Shown piece after piece: positions 7,726-13,911 of a stretch of DNA of 17,685 nucleotides. Below the pieces are notes generated by a model that did no database searches, was not told the DNA's origin, and saw only the letters and a program-made list of their open reading frames with translations. Position 1 is the stretch's first letter; every line of letters begins with the position of its first letter. Made by a program: the position numbers and the translations under genes. The stretch is from Chloroflexota bacterium (GTDB taxonomy: Bacteria > Chloroflexota > UBA6077): positions 1-17,685 of the forward strand of contig JAJZQR010000093.1 in assembly GCA_021806765.1 (NCBI GenBank), given 5' to 3'.

Positions 7726-9159
7726 ATGATCTGGCCCAAACGGATGGCCCAGAGGGCGAAAATACCCGCCCTCCTGGCCACAGCAGGCGCTGCGATACTC
7801 CTCGGGGGGGTGGTGATCCAGTCGGTATTCGCAGCTCCTCAGCGCATCACCGACGCTGCAACCACGACGTCCACCAGTGCGGGCAAGTATACCGTTCTTG
7901 CCTGGAACGACCTCGGGATGCACTGCTACAACCGCGACTTCCAAGACCTCGCCGTGCTCCCCCCGTACAACAATCTCTGGGCGCAGGTGGTCAAGGTTGG
8001 GGATCCTCCCCAGGTAGTCACCAGCGGCGTGTCGGTCGAGTACTACTTCGCCGACAACAGCTACTCGGCAGGGAAGTCCAACTTCTGGGATTATGCTAAG
8101 CAGCTGTTTGGCGTGGACCTTCCTCCCGATGTAGGCCTGAAGGGCAAGGGGCTATCGGGCACCATGGATGTGGACGGCGACCACTTTGTCGCCGAGGGGA
8201 TACCGCTCACCGAGTTCAGCGACTCGGCGCCTACCACACCCGACCCCTACCAACTGGCCACGGTTATAGTCCGCGACACGGCCTCGGGGGCGGAACTGGC
8301 TCGCAGCACAGTGGTAGCCCCGGTCTCCACCGAGATGCACTGCGACAACTGCCATAAGGATGGCGGGGTGGACGGCATTGCCACCGGTCGCGTGGAAACC
8401 AACATCCTGACGCTGCACGACCAGAAGTTCCAGTCCGAGTATCCGGCCGGCCACACGGGGGCTCTGATGGACCGCAAGCCCGTCCTGTGTGCCGAGTGCC
8501 ACTCCTCCAACGCCCTGCACGAAGCGGGGGTGGCCGGCGTCCCCAGCCTGTCCAACGCTATGCACACAACCCATAAGGACAAGGTCACCCCGGACATCAA
8601 CGGCTGCTACAACTGCCATCCGGGGCCCAACACCCAGTGTCTGCGGGACGTCATGTCCTCGCAGGAGGGAATGACCTGCATCGACTGCCACGGAACCCTG
8701 GACCAGGTATCCCAGAACCCCAACCCGTGGCTGAACGAGCCCCGCTGCGATGCCCCGGCCTGCCACGGCAACGAAGTCCACCAGGACAACGCCCTGTACC
8801 GGCTGTCCAAGGGGCACGGCCAGATCTACTGTGAGGCCTGCCACGACAGCCCCCACGCCATAGCGCCCAGTAGCCAACCGCGGGACGCGATCAAGTTCAT
8901 CGACCTTCAGGGCCATGGAGGGCCGATCGACACCTGCACCGTCTGCCACAGCACGCAGCCGAGCGGCGACTTCTCCCATAGTTCGCAGTCGTCCACCGTG
9001 ACGCCGACGCCAAGCGCGACGACGGTTCCTGTGGCGACCGCAACGGCGGAAACGTCGGCTACCTCCACCCCCAGGGCTACACCTACGGCGACCTCCACCC
9101 CAACGGCAACACGGCATCGGGAGAGGGACAACTCTCGGGAAGCAGAAACGATGCGCTAA
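7726..9159 (+). CDS. Secreted seven-haem c-type cytochrome with Thr/Pro-rich tail
   Basis: The 477-residue protein begins with a Sec signal (basic MIWPKRMAQRAK, hydrophobic core to about 35, likely cleavage near VFA-AP), so it acts outside the membrane. Residues 54-200 form a haem-free domain starting YTVLAWNDLGMHCYN. Haem sites follow: C206-H210, C255-H259, C294-H298, C318-H322, C369-H373 and C404-H408 are CXXCH; C341-H347 (CDAPACH) is CX4CH. Residues 420-462 are Thr/Pro/Ser/Ala-rich, followed by a charged end with no membrane anchor or sorting motif. It presumably carries electrons, perhaps in extracellular or anaerobic respiration; donor and acceptor are unknown. Start ATG 7726 has AAGGAGG (7714-7720). 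It stands alone, with no maturation or oxidase gene nearby. Confidence 0.88.
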   Translation: MIWPKRMAQRAKIPALLATAGAAILLGGVVIQSVFAAPQRITDAATTTSTSAGKYTVLAWNDLGMHCYNRDFQDLAVLPPYNNLWAQVVKVGDPPQVVTSGVSVEYYFADNSYSAGKSNFWDYAKQLFGVDLPPDVGLKGKGLSGTMDVDGDHFVAEGIPLTEFSDSAPTTPDPYQLATVIVRDTASGAELARSTVVAPVSTEMHCDNCHKDGGVDGIATGRVETNILTLHDQKFQSEYPAGHTGALMDRKPVLCAECHSSNALHEAGVAGVPSLSNAMHTTHKDKVTPDINGCYNCHPGPNTQCLRDVMSSQEGMTCIDCHGTLDQVSQNPNPWLNEPRCDAPACHGNEVHQDNALYRLSKGHGQIYCEACHDSPHAIAPSSQPRDAIKFIDLQGHGGPIDTCTVCHSTQPSGDFSHSSQSSTVTPTPSATTVPVATATAETSATSTPRATPTATSTPTATRHRERDNSREAETMR

Positions 9160-9181
9160 GGGGAACGGCCTCGGGCCGAAT

Positions 9182-9220
9182 CCTGAGGGGGAGAGGCAAC
9201 GGGTACCTCTCCCCCTCAGG
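9182..9220. terminator. Bidirectional hairpin terminator between cytochrome and phosphoesterase genes
   Basis: A perfect 15-bp stem (9182-9196 with 9206-9220) and a 9-nt loop lies between two convergent genes. There is no long T-run on either side. The TGA stop of the minus-strand phosphoesterase (9218-9216) is inside the stem. Confidence 0.65.
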
Positions 9221-9848
9221 CGTGCTGTCGCAACTTCTGAGCGCCCGCTGCTTCCTCTCTCAGATCCTCGATGGTCCGGCTGGAGAGGACGGAGCGGCCC
9301 TCTGCCACCAGGTCCCGCTGCGGTTCCGCGAAGAGGTCGCCCTGTTTCACGAACAGCCATTCCCGCTCGCTCCCCTGCCTCTTCACCAGGGTCCAGGAAC
9401 CGGCCAGCTTGTAGCCCCAGAAGAAGAGCGACAGCTTGCCCTGCGCCAGTCCGCGCCGCAACCTCTCTTCCGCCTCCCACCGATCACCAAAGAAAAAGGC
9501 GCTGTCGTCGTCCGGGGAGTAGACACCGGCGTCCCAAACGATAACCTCGCCGGCACCGTACTCCCCTCTGGGAATGACACCCTCGAATTCGGCGTAGTCC
9601 AGAGGGCGATTCTCCACCGAGAAAGCGAGCCGTCTTTCCCTCGGATCCGAGGAGGGACCCCGAGGTACCGCCCAGGACTTGAGCACTCCACCCAACTCCA
9701 GGCGGAGGTCGTAGTGCAGGTGGTGAGCAGCATGTTTCTGGACGACGAAACGGAGCGGCTCTCGGTTGGCCCTCTGCTCAGCCGTCGAAAGTTGCGGTGC
9801 ATTGTCGATGTTTCGCCTCTTCAAGTACTCTCGCAACATTGAGTTCAT
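9216..9848 (-). CDS. Stand-alone LigD-type DNA 3'-phosphoesterase domain protein
   Basis: The 210-residue protein is the 3'-phosphoesterase domain that in LigD trims 3'-phosphate or 3'-ribonucleotide ends during non-homologous end joining. Matching blocks are FVVQKHAAHHLHYDLRLE (H39, H45, D47, R49), GGVLKSWAVPRGPS, PLDYAEFEGVIPRGEYGAGEVIVWD (Y85) and a C-terminal LFFWGYKLAGSWTLVK with KQGD. No ligase or polymerase domain is fused or adjacent. Against the Pseudomonas LigD domain the numbering is offset by three throughout, so R81 (VENRPLDY) falls where the active-site His84 (usually EDHPLDY) should be. Start ATG 9848 has GAGGAGG with 5-nt spacing; a TTG lies one codon earlier. Family assignment is firm; activity is uncertain because of R81. 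Confidence 0.9.
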   Translation of the reverse strand: MNSMLREYLKRRNIDNAPQLSTAEQRANREPLRFVVQKHAAHHLHYDLRLELGGVLKSWAVPRGPSSDPRERRLAFSVENRPLDYAEFEGVIPRGEYGAGEVIVWDAGVYSPDDDSAFFFGDRWEAEERLRRGLAQGKLSLFFWGYKLAGSWTLVKRQGSEREWLFVKQGDLFAEPQRDLVAEGRSVLSSRTIEDLREEAAGAQKLRQHA

Positions 9849-9871
9849 CAAACCCTCCTCACCCCTACACC

Positions 9872-9885
9872 GCTGAGCGCTCAGC
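9872..9885. repeat. Perfect 14-bp palindrome upstream of the phosphoesterase gene
   Basis: GCTGAGCGCTCAGC reads the same on both strands. It lies about 25 bp upstream of the phosphoesterase start, a suitable place for a repressor site, but no protein can be assigned. Confidence 0.4.
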
Positions 9886-9995
9886 CGCGCCGCTCAACTT
9901 GACCCAGCATGATACCGATGAAGGTCGAAGGTCGTAGCCACGATGCCCGATCCCGTTGGTACCGACCATCGTTGCAAGAAGTGCGCCAACCCTGT

Positions 9996-10028
9996 CATCA
10001 TGATTACGTACCATCGGTAATCGTGATG
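9996..10028. repeat. 12-bp imperfect inverted repeat
   Basis: CATCATGATTAC (9996-10007) pairs with GTAATCGTGATG (10017-10028) at 11 of 12 positions around a 9-nt spacer. It lies in a gene-free stretch between the phosphoesterase and the second dispersed repeat. It may be a protein site or the end of an eroded element. Confidence 0.4.
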
Positions 10029-10091
10029 TCGACTCGTAAACACCCAGGCTCGAGGGCGCCTTCCTCGCGCTAAGCCTCTGGCCTGAGATCG

Positions 10092-10215
10092 TGTACACAA
10101 TCCGTCGTCATGCCCGCGAAGGCGGGCATCCAGGGTCCTCTCCGAGCGGTGATGTCCTGGACCCCCGCTTTCGCGGGGGTGACGAAGGGCAGACTATCTG
10201 GGGCCAGCTGCTTAG
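10092..10215. repeat. Dispersed double-hairpin repeat, copy 2
   Basis: This complete copy matches 1-122 except for one base near the left end (TGTACACA against TGTGCACA), the inverted loop of the first hairpin (GAAG here) and two extra bases (AG) near 10145. The boundaries are set by where similarity to copy 1 stops (after CTTAG). The remainder of the 9852-10406 gap holds palindromes on the left and iteron-like repeats plus a promoter on the right; no gene is supported. Confidence 0.88.
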
Positions 10216-10223
10216 TGGCCCCT

Positions 10224-10320
10224 GTTGCCACCTGGTAAGCAGCTCTTTCTCAGCGCCGGCTCCGGGTGTTGCCGCCCGGTAAACAGCTCTGGGTTCCAAC
10301 TCCCCGAGAGGGTTTACCTG
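10224..10320. promoter_or_regulatory. Iteron-like operator array upstream of the XRE regulator
   Basis: Two 23-bp direct repeats (10224-10246 and 10268-10290, three mismatches, 44 bp apart) share the core GGTAARCAGCTCT. An inverted copy of the core, GGTTTACC (10311-10318), abuts the TTGACA at 10321. The arrangement suits an operator for the XRE protein encoded just downstream, or for another regulator. Confidence 0.5.
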
Positions 10321-10351
10321 TTGACATCAGGGGCTGGTGGTGCCACATTAT
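10321..10351 (+). promoter_or_regulatory. Putative promoter of the XRE-cyclase unit
   Basis: A perfect -35 TTGACA (10321-10326) is followed by CATTAT (10346-10351) at 19 bp or CACATT at 17 bp. Transcription would start near 10358, giving about 50 nt of leader. Confidence 0.5.
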
Positions 10352-10406
10352 CCGCAAGGAATGGGTGATTGCCTTCGGTCGGGGTTAGGCAGAAGGAGGG
10401 GCTCCT

Positions 10407-10778
10407 GTGGCAGCTTTTGCGGAGTTGTTGAAGAGCTATCGAGAGCAGGTGGGCTTCTCGCAGCGCGCCTTGGCCCGCGCATCCCAGATCAACCCGGCTA
10501 TCATCAGCCGCCTGGAAAGCGGAGATCGCTCCCCGTCAGGGCCCGAGCAGGTCCTGGCCATCACACGAACCCTGGCTCTGGACGACCAGCGCACTAACAG
10601 GTTGCTGGCCAGCGCCGGTTACTGGCCGAAGGCTATCCTGGCCCTGGGACCGCAGGATGAGACCCTCTTGTCTATCGCGGGGGTGCTGACCGACCAGAAG
10701 CTGGGACAGGAGGCCAAGGGCCGATTTCGCCAGGTGGTCCACCTGCTCGCCCGGCAATGGACGGACCGCGAGGAATGA
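10407..10778 (+). CDS. XRE-family helix-turn-helix transcriptional regulator
   Basis: The 123-residue protein has an N-terminal HTH of the Cro/C1 type (about 4-60): LLKSYREQVGFSQRALARASQINPAIISRLESGDRSPS is split between the turn (SQRALARAS) and the recognition helix (NPAIISRLE). The C-terminal half (61-123) is helical with no recognised effector domain and includes ASAGYWP. GTG 10407 was chosen with AAGGAGG (10393-10399) upstream. Its stop overlaps the start of the cyclase gene as ATGA, so the two are translationally coupled, and it probably regulates this unit through the repeats at 10224-10320. That link is inferred. Confidence 0.88.
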   Translation: MAAFAELLKSYREQVGFSQRALARASQINPAIISRLESGDRSPSGPEQVLAITRTLALDDQRTNRLLASAGYWPKAILALGPQDETLLSIAGVLTDQKLGQEAKGRFRQVVHLLARQWTDREE

Positions 10779-11416
10779 GACTGTACGACGTTACCCTGCC
10801 CCTTTCCGGCCAGCTGCCCGGTTGGCCCGGGGATCCATCCTTCGATCTGCTTCCAGTGGCTTCCCACGCCGCCGGGGACGAGGTCCAGCTGTCCGCCCTG
10901 CATCTCGGCACTCACACGGGGACTCATCTCGATGCACCCCGCCACCTCTTCCCGACCGGGGACCCGGTGGACTGTCTCCCGCTGGACGTCCTGGTGGGCG
11001 AAGCATGGGTCTGCCAGCTTCCCAGCCACATCCCCCTCGTCACGGCTCAGCTGCTGGAGGAGGCGGCTATACCGGATGGCACCCGTCGTCTGCTGCTGGG
11101 TACCGGCAACGCTCTCCTCCTGGACCACTCCCCCTGGACCTTCAGCGAACAGTATGTAGCTCTCAGTCCCGACGCCGCCGACTGGGTCGTCGGTCGGGGT
11201 ATCGCTCTCCTGGGAATCGACTACCTTTCGGTAGACCCTTTCAATGCCCCGGGCCTGCCCGCCCACAGGATCCTGCTGTCCCACCAGGTGGTCGTGGTCG
11301 AGAGTCTGGATCTGCGTGGTGTCCCCGAGGGTCCCTACCACGTCTACTGCCTACCCCTGCGACTGGAGGGCGGTGACGGCGCCCCGGCCCGGGTCCTGGC
11401 GGCCGGCGGAACATAG
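10775..11416 (+). CDS. Cyclase-family metal hydrolase (kynurenine formamidase-like)
   Basis: The 213-residue protein starts RLYDVTLPLS with WPGDP (17-21), and has the metal-binding motif HTGTHLDAP (47-55; H47, H51, D53) followed by H57. These are the marks of the cyclase/KynB family of Zn- or Mn-dependent amide and lactone hydrolases. Real substrates vary (N-formylkynurenine, isatin, polyketide intermediates), so the reaction is not settled; no tryptophan-catabolism gene is nearby. ATG 10775 overlaps the XRE stop (ATGA) and gives the usual family length; ATG 10757 lacks a ribosome site. It ends 2 bp from the convergent membrane-protein gene with no terminator between. Confidence 0.88.
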   Translation: MRLYDVTLPLSGQLPGWPGDPSFDLLPVASHAAGDEVQLSALHLGTHTGTHLDAPRHLFPTGDPVDCLPLDVLVGEAWVCQLPSHIPLVTAQLLEEAAIPDGTRRLLLGTGNALLLDHSPWTFSEQYVALSPDAADWVVGRGIALLGIDYLSVDPFNAPGLPAHRILLSHQVVVVESLDLRGVPEGPYHVYCLPLRLEGGDGAPARVLAAGGT

Positions 11417-11418
11417 TC

Positions 11419-12063
11419 TTACATGCGCTCCGACCTGAGAGCCCGCAAGAGAAGGTAGCCCCCCACCAGGATGAATAGGAGAGGCCACAGGAAGCCAACG
11501 AAGGGGGTGACCGCCGCCAGAATGAAGACCCCCAGAATGGCAAGCACCCCAGCGGGGACCAGAGCCCAACTCATGCGGCCGGGCGCCTCCGCCAGCAAGT
11601 ACACCAGGCCGAAGGTCACTCCCAGCCCCAGAAACAGGACGCCTCCGGTCACGGGACCCGTGGAAAACCGCGGCAGGCTCGCGACAGCCGCCAGGGTGAC
11701 GAGAACGCCGCCGGGTATGATGGCCCACCAGTTCTTCCGATTGACCGCAAAGACCAGCCAGAAGCTGAGGCCCAGGGCGCCCAGGAAGATGGATCCACCC
11801 CAGGCGTGAGCGATGCCCGGAAGGATATCCCCCAGAAAGACCATCGTCCCTATGGCCAGCAGAGTAAAGGCAGGGATCGGCGCCCACCACTGGCTCGGCC
11901 GTTCCAGGAAGAGGCCCAGGAAGGCCAGCCCGCTGGCCAGGAACACGCCTGCCCAGAAGAGGTCCCAGGGGATCAAGAAAACGTTGAGGTTCTGCAGCAA
12001 CAGGAGAAGACCCGCCAGCACCAGTAATCCGCCGAGAACCCCGCGAGCGTCCATGCGCCTCAT
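11419..12063 (-). CDS. Integral membrane protein with threefold internal repeat
   Basis: The 214-residue protein has about eight hydrophobic segments (roughly 8-26, 33-53, 60-80, 88-107, 112-130, 137-157, 166-185, 190-208). Three units of about 50 residues recur: a Gly-rich helix (FWAGVFLASGLAFLGL, GGSIFLGALGLSFWLV, GGVLFLGLGVTFGLVY) and then a helix opening with Trp-Ala-x-x-Pro (QWWAPIPAFTLL, NWWAIIPGGVLV, SWALVPAGVLAI). The ends (GVLGGLLVLAGLLLLLQNL and FLWPLLFILVGGYLLLRAL) resemble LiaI/LiaF-like or DUF5668-type membrane segments seen in envelope-stress proteins. Function is unknown. Start ATG 12063 follows GAGGTG; ATG 12054 is an alternative. No partner sensor kinase is adjacent. Confidence 0.8.
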   Translation of the reverse strand: MRRMDARGVLGGLLVLAGLLLLLQNLNVFLIPWDLFWAGVFLASGLAFLGLFLERPSQWWAPIPAFTLLAIGTMVFLGDILPGIAHAWGGSIFLGALGLSFWLVFAVNRKNWWAIIPGGVLVTLAAVASLPRFSTGPVTGGVLFLGLGVTFGLVYLLAEAPGRMSWALVPAGVLAILGVFILAAVTPFVGFLWPLLFILVGGYLLLRALRSERM

Positions 12064-12186
12064 CGATAGCACCTCACGTCGTTCAGTCTCTCTCGCCCTG
12101 TTAGTTAGACAACCCCCATCCGTCCGGGTTTCAACCAGGTCCAGACGGCCACCGAGCGGGAGATCAAATCGCCTTGGGTTTGGGTA

Positions 12187-12215
12187 TGGACATCGATGAC
12201 CCGGGGTGCTATATT
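12187..12215 (+). promoter_or_regulatory. Near-consensus promoter of the glutamate dehydrogenase gene
   Basis: TGGACA (12187-12192) and TATATT (12210-12215) are exactly 17 bp apart, five of six matches to each sigma-70 hexamer. Transcription would start near 12222. Confidence 0.65.
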
Positions 12216-12505
12216 GCATCCACGGGGAAAGACTTGATCTGCAATGTGGGAAAGCGGTTGCCGTAACTTGGGGCGGAGCCCATTCGTCGACATAGAAGTC
12301 GAGAAGAGGAAGAAGCCTGTCAAGGCCGGCAGAGTTCAACCGGCTTGTACTCGTCCATAGCTGGCGAGAACAGCCGGGTTTTTGTTGCCCGATTCTCCCG
12401 TCCCCCGGGGAGGGCCGCTTCCACGAAGGCAGATAGGGACCAGTCAAGGGCACATGCAACGCCATTGAGGGGTGGCATTGCAGCAAAGTCGTAGGGAGGT
12501 TGCAA
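12216..12505 (+). other. Long 5' leader of gdhA with stem-loops
   Basis: About 285 nt separate the predicted start of transcription from the gdhA start. The leader holds CAAGGCCGG / CCGGCTTG (12321-12329 with 12340-12347, one bulge) and a 10-bp stem with one mismatch, TGCAACGCCA / TGGCATTGCA (12455-12464 with 12473-12482), ending 11 nt before the GGGAGG ribosome site. A short open frame (12244-12360, 38 codons) lacks a ribosome site. I recognise no known riboswitch family. Between 12064 and 12186 nothing is evident besides the membrane-protein upstream region. Confidence 0.4.
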
Positions 12506-13777
12506 ATGGAGCCTCAGGTGGCCAGGATGGCGGCCGAACCGACGGCATTCGACATGGCTATCCAACAGTTCAACGCCGCAGCAGACAAGCTGAACCTCGA
12601 TCTCGGATTGCGGCAGATCCTCAGCAGCTGCAAACGCGAGCTAACGGTCCACTTTCCGGTCCGTATGGATGACGGCACAGTCCAGGTGTTCACCGGCTAT
12701 CGGATCGAACACAACTTCGCCCGCGGGCCCGCAAAGGGGGGGATACGCTTCCACCCCCAGGTCGACACTGAAGAGGTGAAGGCCCTGTCCATGTGGATGA
12801 CGTGGAAGTGCGCCGTGGTGGGCATCCCTTACGGCGGAGCCAAAGGCGGCGTCATCTGCAATCCCAAGACCATGTCCATGGGCGAGTTGGAGAGGCTCAC
12901 TCGCCGCTACACGACGGAGATCTCCCTTCTGATTGGTCCCGAGAGGGACATCCCGGCCCCCGACGTGAACACCAACCCCCAGATCATGGCCTGGCTGATG
13001 GACACCTTCAGCATGCACAAGGGATACTCCGTGCCGGCTGTGACCACGGGCAAGCCGCTGGCCATCGGAGGCTCCGAGGGCCGCAGCGAGGCAACGGCTC
13101 GAGGCTGCATCTATACGGTGCGGGAAGCCGCTAAGGTAAAGGGGATCGACCTGAAGGGGGCCACAGCGGTAGTCCAGGGCTTTGGTAATGCTGGAGCCGC
13201 CGCCGCGCGCTTCCTCGCCGAGGACGGTGTCAAGGTGATCGCCGTGAGCGACTCCAAGGGTGGAGTCTTCAATGGGGACGGACTCAACCCCTGGGAGCTG
13301 ATCCGCTACAAGGAGGAGACTGGTTCCGTCGTGGGTGCTCCTCGAACTGAGCGGATCTCCAACGAGCAACTGCTGGAATTGGAGTGCGACATCCTGGTCC
13401 CTGCTGCCCTGGAGAAGCAGATCACCGGAAGAAACGCCGCTCGCGTGAAAACCAAGCTGATCGCAGAGGCCGCCAACGGTCCGACCACCCCTGAGGCCGA
13501 CGAAATCCTGACGGCCAAGGGCACGCTGATCGTGCCGGATATCCTGGCCAACGCGGGCGGGGTGACTGTCTCCTACTTCGAGTGGGTGCAGGACCTGATG
13601 GCTTTCTTCTGGACAGTGGACGAGATCAATGCTCGCCTCGAGCAGATCATGCAAAGGTCCTTCCGGGACGTCAAGAAGATGGCCGACGAGTACAACGTCA
13701 CCATGCGGGTGGCCGCCAACATGCTGGCCATCAAGCGGGTAGCCGACGCCACTATGATCCGGGGCATCTACCCGTGA
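12506..13777 (+). CDS. gdhA: Glutamate dehydrogenase (Glu/Leu/Phe/Val dehydrogenase family)
   Basis: The 423-residue enzyme interconverts glutamate and 2-oxoglutarate plus ammonia with NAD(P). Substrate and catalytic residues are visible: GPAKGGIRFHP (K77), WKCAVVGIPYGGAKGG (K101, catalytic K113), PAPDVNT (D153), TGKPLAIGGSEGR, and the dinucleotide motif GFGNAG (225-230). NANAGGVTVSYFEWVQ-type C-terminal residues are present. Length fits the hexameric class shared with archaea and many bacteria. D249 at the end of the second Rossmann strand does not settle NAD versus NADP. ATG 12506 follows GGGAGG by 6 nt; TTG 12500 is less likely. It is alone behind its own promoter and ends at a hairpin facing the ABC operon. 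Confidence 0.95.
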   Translation: MEPQVARMAAEPTAFDMAIQQFNAAADKLNLDLGLRQILSSCKRELTVHFPVRMDDGTVQVFTGYRIEHNFARGPAKGGIRFHPQVDTEEVKALSMWMTWKCAVVGIPYGGAKGGVICNPKTMSMGELERLTRRYTTEISLLIGPERDIPAPDVNTNPQIMAWLMDTFSMHKGYSVPAVTTGKPLAIGGSEGRSEATARGCIYTVREAAKVKGIDLKGATAVVQGFGNAGAAAARFLAEDGVKVIAVSDSKGGVFNGDGLNPWELIRYKEETGSVVGAPRTERISNEQLLELECDILVPAALEKQITGRNAARVKTKLIAEAANGPTTPEADEILTAKGTLIVPDILANAGGVTVSYFEWVQDLMAFFWTVDEINARLEQIMQRSFRDVKKMADEYNVTMRVAANMLAIKRVADATMIRGIYP

Positions 13778-13830
13778 CGTCCTGACCGGGTTGGCACGCG
13801 GGGCCACGCAGTCCTTCTGTAGAGAAGTTG

Positions 13831-13859
13831 TGGGGGCGGGTCTAAGTACCCGCCCCTAC
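13831..13859. terminator. Hairpin between convergent gdhA and sugar ABC operon
   Basis: GGGGCGGGT (13833-13841) pairs perfectly with ACCCGCCCC (13848-13856) around CTAAGT. There is no strong T-run. Read on the minus strand it begins GTAGGGGCG (13859-13851), the head shared with the hairpin at 4559, so it may be a dispersed element serving as a two-way terminator. Confidence 0.6.
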
Positions 13860-13911
13860 GTTATTGCTCACTGACTCTCGATGCCGGCCGTCAGCCTAAC
13901 GCTCCGGGAGT

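Noticed and set aside
7383..7781. 132-codon minus-strand frame over the gene-free leader of the cytochrome
   Set aside because: No ribosome site, no recognisable domain, and it overlaps the cytochrome start and recombinase end.
9865..10098. 77-codon minus-strand frame in the gap between the phosphoesterase and repeat copy 2
   Set aside because: It starts inside the repeat, has no ribosome site and covers the palindromes; probably non-coding.
10224..10320. CRISPR-like spacing of the direct repeats
   Set aside because: Only two direct copies with mismatches and one inverted core, no further units and no cas gene; an operator array fits better.
12244..12360. 38-codon frame in the gdhA leader as a possible leader peptide
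   Set aside because: GGGGAAAG is too far upstream (about 14 nt) to serve as a ribosome site, and the residues show no run of a regulatory amino acid.
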